In this document: piece by piece, positions 1-8,360 of the stretch
Layout of the letters: each line of letters begins with the position of its first letter
Position numbering within the stretch: position 1 is the stretch's first letter
NCBI GenBank assembly: GCA_017515425.1
Contig: JAFWFU010000046.1
Coordinates: 1 to 44,665 of the forward strand
Source: Mogibacterium sp.
GTDB taxonomy: Bacteria > Bacillota > Clostridia > Peptostreptococcales > Anaerovoracaceae
Length of the DNA: 44,665 bases
Reading direction: 5' to 3'
Notes under the pieces: generated by a model
Databases searched by the model: none
What the model was told of the DNA's origin: nothing
Seen by the model: only the letters and a program-made list of their open reading frames with translations
Position numbers and translations under genes: made by a program

Positions 1-17
1 AAGTTCGGTGTTTTATT

Positions 18-1292
18 TTATTCTGAGGCTTTATTCTTTTTCTGTTCGTCCTTGATACGGTAGTAATCTTCCAGATCCACATCGATCTTTACTCTCGCAT
101 CTGGTTTTCGGTTGCTCAAGAGGCACACAGTCTCCACATGGCTTGTGAGTGGAAAATTATCATATGCCTTTATCTGCTTTATCTCATAGCCGAGTTCTCT
201 GAAAAGGTCTAGGTTTATGCAGAGGGTCTTGGGATTGCAGGAGACATATACTATCTCGTCTATTCCGTAGCTGCAAAGCATTTTGACCGCTTTGTCGTGA
301 ATGCCGGCTCTCGGCGGATCTACGACTATAACGTCGGGCTTTTGTGGAATCTCATCAAGTTTTTCTTTGACATCTCCACAGATATAATGGCAGTTCTCAA
401 TTCCGTTCAACTCCGTATTTGAGCGAGCCGCCTCTATCGAGTCGCTGACAATATCTATTCCATAGACGTCCTTAGCCCTTGACGCCATAAGCTGGGATAT
501 GGTTCCCGTGCCGCAGTAAAGATCATATACCGTCTTACCCGAAACATCTGGAACGAGATTGAGGACGTCGCCGTATAACCTCTCCACCGCTTCAATATTG
601 GTCTGGAAAAAGGCAAATGCCTTTACCTTGAATTTGAGACCGAGAATTTCCTCGTTATAATAATCCCGACCGTAAAGGAGTTTATGCGATTCGTCTATAA
701 CCGCATCCGCTACGCTGTCATTAAAGGTTCGCATAATGCCGACTATCTGCATATCGAGGTCAAGCCCGAGAAGCATTTCCCTAAATCCTTCTTCATCAAA
801 AACCAAGGAGCTTGCCGTCACGATATTTATCAAAAGCTCGTTCGTTCTGACTCCGCACCTCACAACTAAATTGCGGAGAAGTCCTTCATGCGTTTTCCTA
901 TGATAAGGTCTATACCCTCTCAGGCGGCAAAATTCGAGCGTAGCGCGCAGAACTCTATTGAAGTCATCTGGTACTAATTGGCATTCGTCCGTCGTTATAA
1001 TCGACATAAAACGCCCTCTATAGTGCATTCCGAGTTCAAGCTCGCCGCCCTTCTCCAAATCGCCAAATGTATATTCCATCTTATTTCTGTATCTGAGGAC
1101 GGAAACAGCAGGCTCTATGCCGAGATATAGAGACTCATCAATATCATGTTTCTCAAGAAGCCTGCGGATAGACTTATCCTTCTCAGCAATCTGCTCATCA
1201 TAAGACATGCCCTGAAATTTGCAGCCGCCGCAATGCTCCGCCTGCGGGCAGATCTTATCCTTATTGAATATCTTAGTCCTATTGTCTGACAT
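18..1292 (-). CDS. rlmD: 23S rRNA (uracil-C5)-methyltransferase, RlmD/TrmA family
   Basis: SAM-dependent RNA methyltransferase that places a methyl group on C5 of a uridine, most likely in 23S rRNA. The protein is 424 residues. It opens almost directly with an iron-sulfur cysteine cluster (C15, C21 and C24 in CPQAEHCGGC, with a further Cys in TTDECQ), so the N-terminal TRAM domain of many relatives is missing. The SAM pocket is seen in DLYCGTGTISQ, the substrate loop in VVDPPRAG, and the nucleophile C352 in VSCNPKT. The start is supported by position; only a weak purine-rich site lies upstream. It follows the acetyltransferase gene by 2 bp and is probably co-transcribed. The exact target uridine (RlmD, RlmCD or TrmA-like) cannot be told from sequence. 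Confidence 0.9.
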   Translation of the reverse strand: MSDNRTKIFNKDKICPQAEHCGGCKFQGMSYDEQIAEKDKSIRRLLEKHDIDESLYLGIEPAVSVLRYRNKMEYTFGDLEKGGELELGMHYRGRFMSIITTDECQLVPDDFNRVLRATLEFCRLRGYRPYHRKTHEGLLRNLVVRCGVRTNELLINIVTASSLVFDEEGFREMLLGLDLDMQIVGIMRTFNDSVADAVIDESHKLLYGRDYYNEEILGLKFKVKAFAFFQTNIEAVERLYGDVLNLVPDVSGKTVYDLYCGTGTISQLMASRAKDVYGIDIVSDSIEAARSNTELNGIENCHYICGDVKEKLDEIPQKPDVIVVDPPRAGIHDKAVKMLCSYGIDEIVYVSCNPKTLCINLDLFRELGYEIKQIKAYDNFPLTSHVETVCLLSNRKPDARVKIDVDLEDYYRIKDEQKKNKASE

Positions 1293-1294
1293 TT

Positions 1295-1810
1295 TTAAAC
1301 CAAATCACTCTTTAGCATTCCGTATATCTTTAAATCATAAAACTGCCCGTCCATACCGAGCACAGCCTTTCTCATAGCGCCCTCATACTGAAAGCCATTC
1401 TTTTCGAGCACTCTGACAGAACCGATATTGGGCTCAAACGAATAGGCTGTTATCCTCTCTATATCCAGCGTTTCAAATGCCTCTTTGCAGAGCATATCCA
1501 CAGCCTCGGTCATTATGCCCTTACCATGGAATTCGTCCAAAAGCACATATCCGAGCTCGGCATCCTTGCGGGACGCCCCGCTCATCTGCTCTATGGAAAT
1601 ATCTCCTGCGGCAACTCCGTCAACGAGAATTATGCGGAACAATCCGCCTTTCCCCTCGCGCTCAGAGCAGAGCTTCAGCCAATCCTCTGCGTCCTTTTCC
1701 GTATAAGGATATGGCATTCTGCCTGAGAGATACGACCTGTCCACGGAATTGCATATATTAATCAAATCCGACTTATATTTCATATCCGGCTTTGCTAATT
1801 CTATTTTCAT
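1295..1810 (-). CDS. GNAT-family N-acetyltransferase, RimJ/RimL type
   Basis: A 171-residue acetyl-CoA-dependent N-acetyltransferase of the RimJ/RimL-like group. The acetyl-CoA loop is seen in the middle (LLDEFHGKGIMTEAV, a version of the R/Q-x-x-G-x-G/A signature), followed by the family-typical NIGSVRVLEKNGFQYEG. Substrate cannot be inferred: relatives acetylate ribosomal protein N-termini, antibiotics or small amines. An AAAGGA site sits about 10 nt before the ATG. It lies between tgt and rlmD, 2 bp ahead of rlmD, so the two are probably translated from one mRNA. Confidence 0.85.
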   Translation of the reverse strand: MKIELAKPDMKYKSDLINICNSVDRSYLSGRMPYPYTEKDAEDWLKLCSEREGKGGLFRIILVDGVAAGDISIEQMSGASRKDAELGYVLLDEFHGKGIMTEAVDMLCKEAFETLDIERITAYSFEPNIGSVRVLEKNGFQYEGAMRKAVLGMDGQFYDLKIYGMLKSDLV

Positions 1811-1873
1811 CTCACATCAGTCCTTTCCATTTTCTTTTCGAGAAATCCGTCCTTACCTATTTTACTTACTCTC

Positions 1874-1929
1874 TTCGCCCTCGTATGCGAATCTTTTAAC
1901 TGTTTTCGCCCTCGTATATGAAATCTTAT
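1874..1929. repeat. Degenerate 31-bp direct repeat 3' of tgt
   Basis: Two copies of a TTCGCCCTCGTAT-containing unit start at 1874 and 1905, 31 bp apart. A third, poorer copy starts near 1940 and runs into the tgt stop codon (1948-1950). The repeat fills most of the tgt-acetyltransferase gap. It shows no inverted symmetry and no T-run, so it does not look like a terminator. Confidence 0.75.
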
Positions 1930-1947
1930 ACTATATCCCTTCGCCTA

Positions 1948-3087
<1,140 letters not shown>

Positions 3088-3091
3088 CTAT

Positions 3092-3120
3092 TTTATAATT
3101 GGCAAATACTATTATCTAAA
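3092..3120 (-). promoter_or_regulatory. Candidate sigma-A promoter of tgt
   Basis: On the minus strand TTTAGA (3115-3120) and TATAAA (3092-3097) are separated by 17 bp. The -10 lies only about 20 bp before the tgt ATG, so the 5' UTR would be very short and has no Shine-Dalgarno site. A 6-bp inverted repeat TCGTAT-CAA-ATACGA lies just upstream at 3136-3150, after the exoA stop. Confidence 0.5.
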
Positions 3121-3169
3121 TGGTATATCAGTAGTTCGTATCAAATACGATTTCAACAGGAAATCTGTA

Positions 3170-4000
3170 TCAATATTTCGTATTCAGCACGAGCTCAACG
3201 GGACAATGATCGCTTCCCATGATCTCAGGGTGTATGGACGCGTCAACGATAAGCCCGGCGGCTGCTGAGTCAACTAGGAAATAGTCGATTCTCCACCCTG
3301 TATTATTCGCCCTTGCATTAAATCTATAGGACCACCAGCTATATGCACCCTCAAGCTCTGGATATTTATATCTGAGAGTATCGACAAATCCGCTGTCCAA
3401 GAGCGCCTGAAACTTCTCCCTCTCCTCGTCACTGAATCCGCAGTTGCCGCGGTTGCTCTTCGCATTTTTCAGGTCAATTTCCCTATGCGCGACGTTAAAA
3501 TCTCCGCAGACAACCACATGCTTCTTTGTGGCAAGCTCTTTGAGATAGTCTCTGAAATCGTCCTCCCATTTTAGCCTGTAATTAAACCGCTCAAGAGACT
3601 CAGCCTCATTCGGTACTTCCTCTCCCTTCTTCTCCGCTTTCCGAACCTCTTCCCTATATTCCTTAGGCGTCATTCTCGCATTGGGAACATAGGCACATAT
3701 TAAATAGAAATCCTCGTATTCGAGCGTAACCGCCCTGCCCTCATCATCATGCCCAGGGATATTATAGCTGACGGAGATGGGCTCCTTCTTCGCAAAAATG
3801 GCTGTCCCCGAATAGCCCTTCTTTTCCGCATATGAATAGTATTCAAAGTATTCAGGCAAATCCACTATCGCCTGACCCTCTTGCATTTTTGTCTCCTGTA
3901 TGCAGATGAAATCAGCCTCAAGCGATTTCATGGAATCCTCAAAGCCCTTTTTAAGACAGGCTCTGAGTCCGTTTACATTCCAAGATATGAATTTAGTCAT
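3170..4000 (-). CDS. exoA: Exodeoxyribonuclease III (AP endonuclease, ExoA/XthA family)
   Basis: Mg2+-dependent AP endonuclease and 3'-5' exonuclease for base-excision repair, in the EEP fold. The 276 residues contain the ordered motifs of the family: [13 protein letters not shown] at the N-terminus, the metal-binding Glu in [18 protein letters not shown] with catalytic Asp and Asn, and the C-terminal [10 protein letters not shown] and GSDHCPVEL with the catalytic Asp-His pair. A strong AGGAGG site 5 nt before the ATG lies inside the end of queA, which it overlaps by 8 bp, so translation is coupled to queA. Confidence 0.95.
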   Translation of the reverse strand: MTKFISWNVNGLRACLKKGFEDSMKSLEADFICIQETKMQEGQAIVDLPEYFEYYSYAEKKGYSGTAIFAKKEPISVSYNIPGHDDEGRAVTLEYEDFYLICAYVPNARMTPKEYREEVRKAEKKGEEVPNEAESLERFNYRLKWEDDFRDYLKELATKKHVVVCGDFNVAHREIDLKNAKSNRGNCGFSDEEREKFQALLDSGFVDTLRYKYPELEGAYSWWSYRFNARANNTGWRIDYFLVDSAAAGLIVDASIHPEIMGSDHCPVELVLNTKY

Positions 4001-5153
4001 AAGCTCCTCCTTTAATCAGCATTGCGTCGCCATAGCTGAAAAAGCGATATTTTTCCGATACGGCTTCCTCATATGCCTCGAGTATATGCTCTCTGTCATA
4101 GAGCGCCGAGACCAGCATGATGAGCGTGGATTTAGGCAGATGAAAATTCGTAATCAAAGAATCCACTATCTTAAACTCATAGCCGGGATAAATGAATATC
4201 CCCGTTGAGGTCTCTCCCGCGGAAACTCTATAATTTTTCCTTTGTCCACATTCTTTTTCAGATGTCTGCTTCCTCATCTCCGCCATGCTCTCGAGAGTGC
4301 GTGTGGTAGTAGTTCCGACGGAAATAATGCGTCCGCCTTCCTCAATAGTCTGATTTATGATGTCTGCGTCCTCGGGCTTAATCATGCATTCCTCAAAATG
4401 CATTTTATGTTCCTCGACGACATCAACCTTGACAGGTCTGAATGTGCCTATGCCGACATGGAGAGTCACATAGGCTATGCGCGCGCCCTTATCCGCCGCC
4501 TTTTGCAGCAGCTCTTTGGTGAAATGAAGCCCAGCTGTCGGAGCGGCGACAGAGCCGTCAATCCTGCTGTATACGGTCTGATACATCTCCTTGTCGGAAT
4601 CCTCAGCAGGCCTTGTAATATAAGGCGGAAGAGGCATGGAGCCTATCTCTTCGAGCCGCTCCATAAATATGCCTTCATATTCAAATTCGATAAGCCTCGT
4701 CCCATTATCCTCATCATATATGCCGAGAATATTTGCGATAAAGGGCTGCTCTATATCGTTTACAATCGTGAAGCCGCCCTCAGGCATATCCTGTCCTGAG
4801 GGTATGGTATCGGTTATCCCCGCAAGTATGACCCTATCACCCTCATGGAGCCTCTTGCCCGGTCTGAGCATACATTCCCATTTGTCTCCCTCGATACGCT
4901 TAATCAAGAGGAGCTCAATATGTGCGCCCGTACCCTCTTTAATGCCGTATATTCTCGCGGGAATAACCCTTGAATCGTTGAGGACGATACAGTCGCCTGG
5001 ATTTATATAATCCAATATATCGTAAAAATGACGATGCTCGACTGTTTTCTTGTCTCGGTCAAGCACCATCAGCCTGCAACTGTCTCTTTTGTCTAAAGGA
5101 GTCTGTGCTATCAGCTCCTCGGGTAAATAATAATCAAAATCTTTTATCTGCAT
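3993..5153 (-). CDS. queA: S-adenosylmethionine:tRNA ribosyltransferase-isomerase
   Basis: Transfers and isomerises the ribosyl group of SAM onto preQ1-modified tRNA to give epoxyqueuosine. The 386-residue protein has the family opening [15 protein letters not shown], the [12 protein letters not shown] block, the TAGLHFT motif and a C-terminal [15 protein letters not shown] segment. It is followed by exoA with an 8-bp overlap and preceded by ruvB with a 17-bp gap. This is the ruvB-queA linkage common in Firmicutes. Only a weak purine stretch (AGAAGAATC) precedes the start. Confidence 0.97.
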   Translation of the reverse strand: MQIKDFDYYLPEELIAQTPLDKRDSCRLMVLDRDKKTVEHRHFYDILDYINPGDCIVLNDSRVIPARIYGIKEGTGAHIELLLIKRIEGDKWECMLRPGKRLHEGDRVILAGITDTIPSGQDMPEGGFTIVNDIEQPFIANILGIYDEDNGTRLIEFEYEGIFMERLEEIGSMPLPPYITRPAEDSDKEMYQTVYSRIDGSVAAPTAGLHFTKELLQKAADKGARIAYVTLHVGIGTFRPVKVDVVEEHKMHFEECMIKPEDADIINQTIEEGGRIISVGTTTTRTLESMAEMRKQTSEKECGQRKNYRVSAGETSTGIFIYPGYEFKIVDSLITNFHLPKSTLIMLVSALYDREHILEAYEEAVSEKYRFFSYGDAMLIKGGAYD

Positions 5154-5170
5154 TTTTTTTAAAGATTCTT

Positions 5171-6208
5171 CTACTCCATTTCTAGTCTAAGTTGTTCGGT
5201 TTCGGGCTCTTTGTAGAATTCCATCATTTTCAAATGCTCATACGCTGCCTTCGAGGCGACTCTGCCCTTCTGTGTCCTATAGAGTAATCCCGCCTGAATG
5301 AGATAGGGCTCGTTAGCGTCCTCAAGTGTCACCCTTTCCTCTCCGATAGCGGAGGCAATGGTCTCAATGCCTACAGGTCCGCCTCCGAAGCCTCTGATAA
5401 TCGTCTCAAGTATATCTCTGTCCAGCTTTTCAAGCCCAAGCTCATCAACGCCGAGCGCATCCAAAGCCTTCATGGTTATATCTCTGTCTATATTCCCGCT
5501 GCCGACCACGGCTGAAGAATCTCTGACTCGTCTTAACAATCTATTTCCGATACGTGGAGTTCCTCTCGATCTCGTCGAAATCTCAGTCACGGAATCCTCA
5601 TCTATAGGTGTATCTAAGACATGCGCCGTGCGCCTCAGTATATCCTTTATCTCAGCAGGGGTATAGAATTCAAATTTCTCGACTATTCCAAACCTGTCTC
5701 TAAGCGGCCCTGAAAGACTTCCGGCGCGCGTGGTGGCGCCTATCAGCGTAAACCTTGCGATGTCAATTCGAAGGCTCCTCGCGGCGGGGCCTTTTCCTAT
5801 TATGATGTCGAGCGCATAGTCCTCCATTGCTGAGTATAGGACTTCCTCGACGGAGCGGTTCAGCCTGTGAATCTCATCAATAAACAGAACATCATTATCA
5901 TTCAGATTTGTGAGAATCGCCGCGAGATCCCCCGCACGCCCTATAGCTGGTCCCGAGCTTATCTTAATATCCACCCCGAGCTCATTGGCAATAATGCCTG
6001 CGAGGGTGGTTTTCCCAAGCCCGGGCGGCCCGTAAAAAAGCACGTGATCCAAAGGCTCACCCCTTAGCTTAGCCGCCTCGATATATATAGACAGATTATC
6101 CTTCACCGCCGACTGACCGCAGTATTCACTTAGATATTGCGGTCTCAATGTCAACTCGCCCGCGAGCTCGGCGGGTACTGCTCTCGTCTGAGTTACTCTT
6201 TCTTCCAT
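5171..6208 (-). CDS. ruvB: Holliday junction branch migration ATPase RuvB
   Basis: Hexameric AAA+ motor that, with RuvA, drives branch migration of Holliday junctions. The 345-residue protein shows Walker [10 protein letters not shown] near residue 60, Walker [11 protein letters not shown] near 110, sensor motif [18 protein letters not shown] with the arginine finger, and a C-terminal winged helix. The start lies 6 bp after the stop of a small membrane-peptide gene; no good Shine-Dalgarno site is evident, so translational coupling to that gene is plausible. It belongs to the ruvC-ruvA-smORF-ruvB-queA-exoA run. Confidence 0.97.
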   Translation of the reverse strand: MEERVTQTRAVPAELAGELTLRPQYLSEYCGQSAVKDNLSIYIEAAKLRGEPLDHVLFYGPPGLGKTTLAGIIANELGVDIKISSGPAIGRAGDLAAILTNLNDNDVLFIDEIHRLNRSVEEVLYSAMEDYALDIIIGKGPAARSLRIDIARFTLIGATTRAGSLSGPLRDRFGIVEKFEFYTPAEIKDILRRTAHVLDTPIDEDSVTEISTRSRGTPRIGNRLLRRVRDSSAVVGSGNIDRDITMKALDALGVDELGLEKLDRDILETIIRGFGGGPVGIETIASAIGEERVTLEDANEPYLIQAGLLYRTQKGRVASKAAYEHLKMMEFYKEPETEQLRLEME

Positions 6209-6214
6209 ATTGTC

Positions 6215-6322
6215 TTATGCTTTCTTATCCTCTCGCCTGCTGCCAAAAATAAATCCTAGTACAGCAATTATTCCGATTATGGAAAACAGGCTAATGCTTA
6301 AAATCTTTTTATATTCTCCCAT
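6215..6322 (-). CDS. Small single-pass membrane peptide, 35 residues, between ruvA and ruvB
   Basis: An ATG preceded by GGGAG (8-nt spacing) opens a 35-codon frame ending in TAA. The protein starts MGEYKKILSISLFSII and continues with a hydrophobic stretch to FGS, then a charged tail RREDKKA. One transmembrane helix (about residues 8-27) with a positive N-terminal flank and a mixed-charge tail is clear. It sits between ruvA (15-bp gap) and ruvB (6-bp gap) in the same direction, so it is very probably translated. I do not recognise a family. Its function is unknown; it may simply couple translation to ruvB. Confidence 0.65.
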   Translation of the reverse strand: MGEYKKILSISLFSIIGIIAVLGFIFGSRREDKKA

Positions 6323-6337
6323 ATCCTACGCTCCCGT

Positions 6338-6943
6338 TTATAGCAAATAACTGAGTGATTTTTTTACATATTCTTCGGCGCTGAGTTCGTCCTCCGCAAC
6401 CGACGCCACGGCAGCCTCAGCCTCTTTTCTGCTATATCCCAGCGTCGTGAGGGCTATGACAGCCTCATTTCTCTCGCCCTTAGCCAAGAGAATGGCAGCA
6501 TTAGTCCTGTCCTCAGCCACCAATATATCCTCGGGAAGAACTGATACCTTTTCTTTCAGCTCAAGTATGACGCGCTCAGCCGTCTTTTTACCGACTCCCT
6601 GCGCCTGCGAAACGGATGCGGCATCCCCTGCCGCGATTATAGCCTTTATCTGTCCCGGTGTACCTAGAGACATTATGGAAAGCCCCGCTTTGGGCCCCAC
6701 GCCGTTCACGGATATAAGCTGTTCGAAGAGAGACAGCCCTTCCTCGTCCGCAAATCCGTAGAGTGCCATTCCGTTATCGCTCACATGCATATAGGTATAA
6801 ACGGCAATATCATCTCCCTCACGGCTACTCAGAATGCTGCTCGTATCTGAAACAAATATGCGAAAGCCTATGCCGCCCTGAGTCTCAACGACGATAGCGC
6901 CTGATTTATAATATAGATATTCGCCTTTGATATATCTGATCAT
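6338..6943 (-). CDS. ruvA: Holliday junction DNA helicase subunit RuvA
   Basis: Tetrameric DNA-binding subunit that clamps the Holliday junction for RuvB. The 201 residues show the three-domain family layout: an N-terminal OB fold (MIRYIKGEYLYYKSGAIVVET), tandem helix-hairpin-helix motifs (SVNGVGPKAGLSIMS and AQGVGKKTAERVILELK) and a C-terminal UBA-like RuvB-binding domain (EAVIALTTLGYSRKEAEAAV). It is followed by the small membrane-peptide gene and ruvB. Confidence 0.96.
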   Translation of the reverse strand: MIRYIKGEYLYYKSGAIVVETQGGIGFRIFVSDTSSILSSREGDDIAVYTYMHVSDNGMALYGFADEEGLSLFEQLISVNGVGPKAGLSIMSLGTPGQIKAIIAAGDAASVSQAQGVGKKTAERVILELKEKVSVLPEDILVAEDRTNAAILLAKGERNEAVIALTTLGYSRKEAEAAVASVAEDELSAEEYVKKSLSYLL

Positions 6944-6977
6944 ATATGCTCCTAAAAATTGTTTGTGTAGCTCCTAA

Positions 6978-7003
6978 AGATTCTTCGCTTCGCTCAGAAT
7001 GAC
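6978..7003. repeat. Dispersed-type repeat with inverted symmetry in the ruvC-ruvA gap
   Basis: The segment AGATTCTTCGCTTCGCTCAG followed by AATGAC matches, from memory, a short repeat seen in unrelated bacterial genomes (reverse strand GTCATTCTGAGC followed by GAAGCGAAGAAT). The ATTCT/AGAAT ends pair. Only one copy is visible in this window, so the repeat status rests on recall and not on a second copy here. It interrupts the ruvC-ruvA transcript. Confidence 0.5.
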
Positions 7004-7045
7004 ATCATTGCTCTCTGCTTTTATCATTCTGTGGGGCTAACTCAT

Positions 7046-7531
7046 TTATATCTTAACTCTTCCTCCCGCATGGTGTGCATGGCATATCGCAGCGGCAAGC
7101 GCGTCCGCCGTATCATCAGGCTTTGGAACCTCGGACAGTCCGAGTATCATCTTTACCATTGTCTGCACCTGCTTTTTATCAGCTCTGCCGTAGCCCGTCA
7201 GAGCTGACTTTATCTGCAGCGGAGTGTATTCGCTTATTATCATGCCCGCCTTTGCACAAGCCAAAAGCGCCATTCCCCTCGCCTCGCCTACCATCATGGC
7301 TGTCGTGGCGTTGGTATTATAAAAGAGCTCCTCGATTGACGCCGCCTCTGGTCTGTATTCCGCAATAATCTCCGCGAGCGAATCATACAGCCTCATCAGT
7401 CTTTCTTCGTTTGGAGTATGTGAATCGGTGGTTATCGAATCATAAAAAACAGGGGTAAATCTGCTTCCTTTATAATCAACTATTCCGACCCCCATAATAG
7501 CATAGCCTGGATCAATCCCAATAATCCTCAT
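7046..7531 (-). CDS. ruvC: Holliday junction resolvase RuvC
   Basis: Endonuclease that cuts Holliday junctions held by RuvAB. The 161-residue RNase H-fold protein has catalytic acids D7 (MRIIGIDPGYA), E68 or its neighbour E67 (SIEELFYN), and D140/D143 (KPDDTADALAAA). A short frame upstream overlaps the start by the ATGA tetranucleotide. A strong AAGGAG lies 17 nt upstream, too far for normal initiation, so re-initiation after that frame may be used. First gene of the ruv-queA-exoA run; a promoter candidate lies about 150 bp upstream. Confidence 0.95.
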   Translation of the reverse strand: MRIIGIDPGYAIMGVGIVDYKGSRFTPVFYDSITTDSHTPNEERLMRLYDSLAEIIAEYRPEAASIEELFYNTNATTAMMVGEARGMALLACAKAGMIISEYTPLQIKSALTGYGRADKKQVQTMVKMILGLSEVPKPDDTADALAAAICHAHHAGGRVKI

Positions 7532-7617
7532 AATATATGAAATGCTGACTCCTTATAATATCTGCACAGCAAGCTCATCACTCCGACATAATAACTACAG
7601 GCTGGTTCTGAAATCAT
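7528..7617 (-). CDS. Possible 29-residue leader peptide overlapping ruvC
   Basis: A short frame starting MISEPACSYYVGVMSLLCRY and ending FHIL stops in a TGA that shares ATGA with the ruvC start, the usual arrangement for coupled translation. The frame remains open further upstream, but the only upstream starts would be TTG codons and the promoter candidate lies inside that extension. There is no Shine-Dalgarno site before its ATG and I recognise no family, so it may be chance. Confidence 0.3.
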   Translation of the reverse strand: MISEPACSYYVGVMSLLCRYYKESAFHIL

Positions 7618-7673
7618 AACCGCAAGTTTACCATATTTTCCATGTCGAAAGAGCCTTGCTTCTTCCTCCAAAG

Positions 7674-7702
7674 ATTTTACACCATATCCACGTTCTTGTC
7701 TA
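7674..7702 (-). promoter_or_regulatory. Candidate promoter of the ruvC operon
   Basis: Minus-strand TAGACA (7697-7702) and TAAAAT (7674-7679) are 17 bp apart. Upstream, GAAC occurs three times at 11-12 bp spacing (about 7692-7722), in the same orientation. A full LexA/DinR box would need an inverted GTTC partner 4 bp away, which I do not see. SOS control of ruv genes is known in other bacteria but is not demonstrated here. Confidence 0.45.
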
Positions 7703-7794
7703 TGTTCGTTTTTTGTTCTTTTTTTGATGTCAACCGTAAAAAACACGATATTTTACAATTAAAGCACTATATTCAACAAAATATTCACTATCAT

Positions 7795-7832
7795 TTGTAT
7801 TTATACAATTTGCTGAGTTCTTATGATACAAT
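7795..7832 (+). promoter_or_regulatory. argR promoter with overlapping palindrome
   Basis: An extended -10, TGATACAAT (TACAAT at 7827-7832), lies 38 bp before the argR ATG with no good -35. A palindrome TTGTAT-TT-ATACAA at 7795-7808 overlaps the expected -35 position, as an autoregulatory operator would. ATTCA half-sites occur twice just upstream. The 339-bp stretch 7532-7870 holds this promoter, the divergent ruvC promoter and the leader frame; nothing else was seen. Confidence 0.4.
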
Positions 7833-7870
7833 TACGGCAAAGATAAAGCTCAGATTATGGAGAATGAAAA

Positions 7871-8329
7871 ATGAGACTGTCAAGACAGAATAAAATACTC
7901 GAAATCATTAAAACCAATGAAGTCGAAACTCAGGATCAGCTCCTGACTCTCCTCAGAGGCGCCGGTTACAATGTCACACAGGCTACGGTGTCGAGGGATA
8001 TTCGCGAGCTTCAGCTCATAAAAGGTCAGACGAGAGAGGGAAAATACAAATATATTGCCGGAAATTACGACAATCGCCCTATCTCCGACAGGTTTATCAA
8101 GATATTCAGGGAGACCACGCTCTCCTATGACTGCGCCCAAAATCTTATAGTGGTTAAAACCCTTCCCGGCTGTTCGGGCGCCGCCGGAGAAGCCATTGAC
8201 TGTCTGTCACTCGAGCATATCGTAGGCTCCGTGGCTGGAGACAATACCCTGCTGATAATCGTAGACAGCAGCGACAATGTTCCCCATGTTACATCCGAAT
8301 TTGACAAAATTCTCAACTCACAGGAATAG
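7871..8329 (+). CDS. argR: Arginine repressor ArgR/AhrC
   Basis: Hexameric arginine-responsive transcription factor controlling arginine synthesis and breakdown. The 152 residues fit the family: an N-terminal winged helix (RLSRQNKILEIIKTNEVET, then TQATVSRDIRELQL with the recognition helix) and a C-terminal oligomerisation and arginine-binding domain containing LPGCSGAAGEAID and GSVAGDNTLLII. A GGAGA site 8 nt upstream supports the ATG. It precedes recN, the classic Firmicutes argR-recN pairing. Confidence 0.96.
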   Translation: MRLSRQNKILEIIKTNEVETQDQLLTLLRGAGYNVTQATVSRDIRELQLIKGQTREGKYKYIAGNYDNRPISDRFIKIFRETTLSYDCAQNLIVVKTLPGCSGAAGEAIDCLSLEHIVGSVAGDNTLLIIVDSSDNVPHVTSEFDKILNSQE

Positions 8330-8360
8330 GAGCTGAATTTCAGATAATTAAGCGATACAG

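Noticed and set aside
7690-7722. LexA/SOS box upstream of ruvC
   Set aside because: GAAC words are all in the same orientation; the inverted GTTC partner 4 bp away is missing.
7618-7746. Upstream extension of the short frame before ruvC (to 72 codons)
   Set aside because: Would need a TTG start without a ribosome binding site, and the likely ruvC promoter lies inside it.
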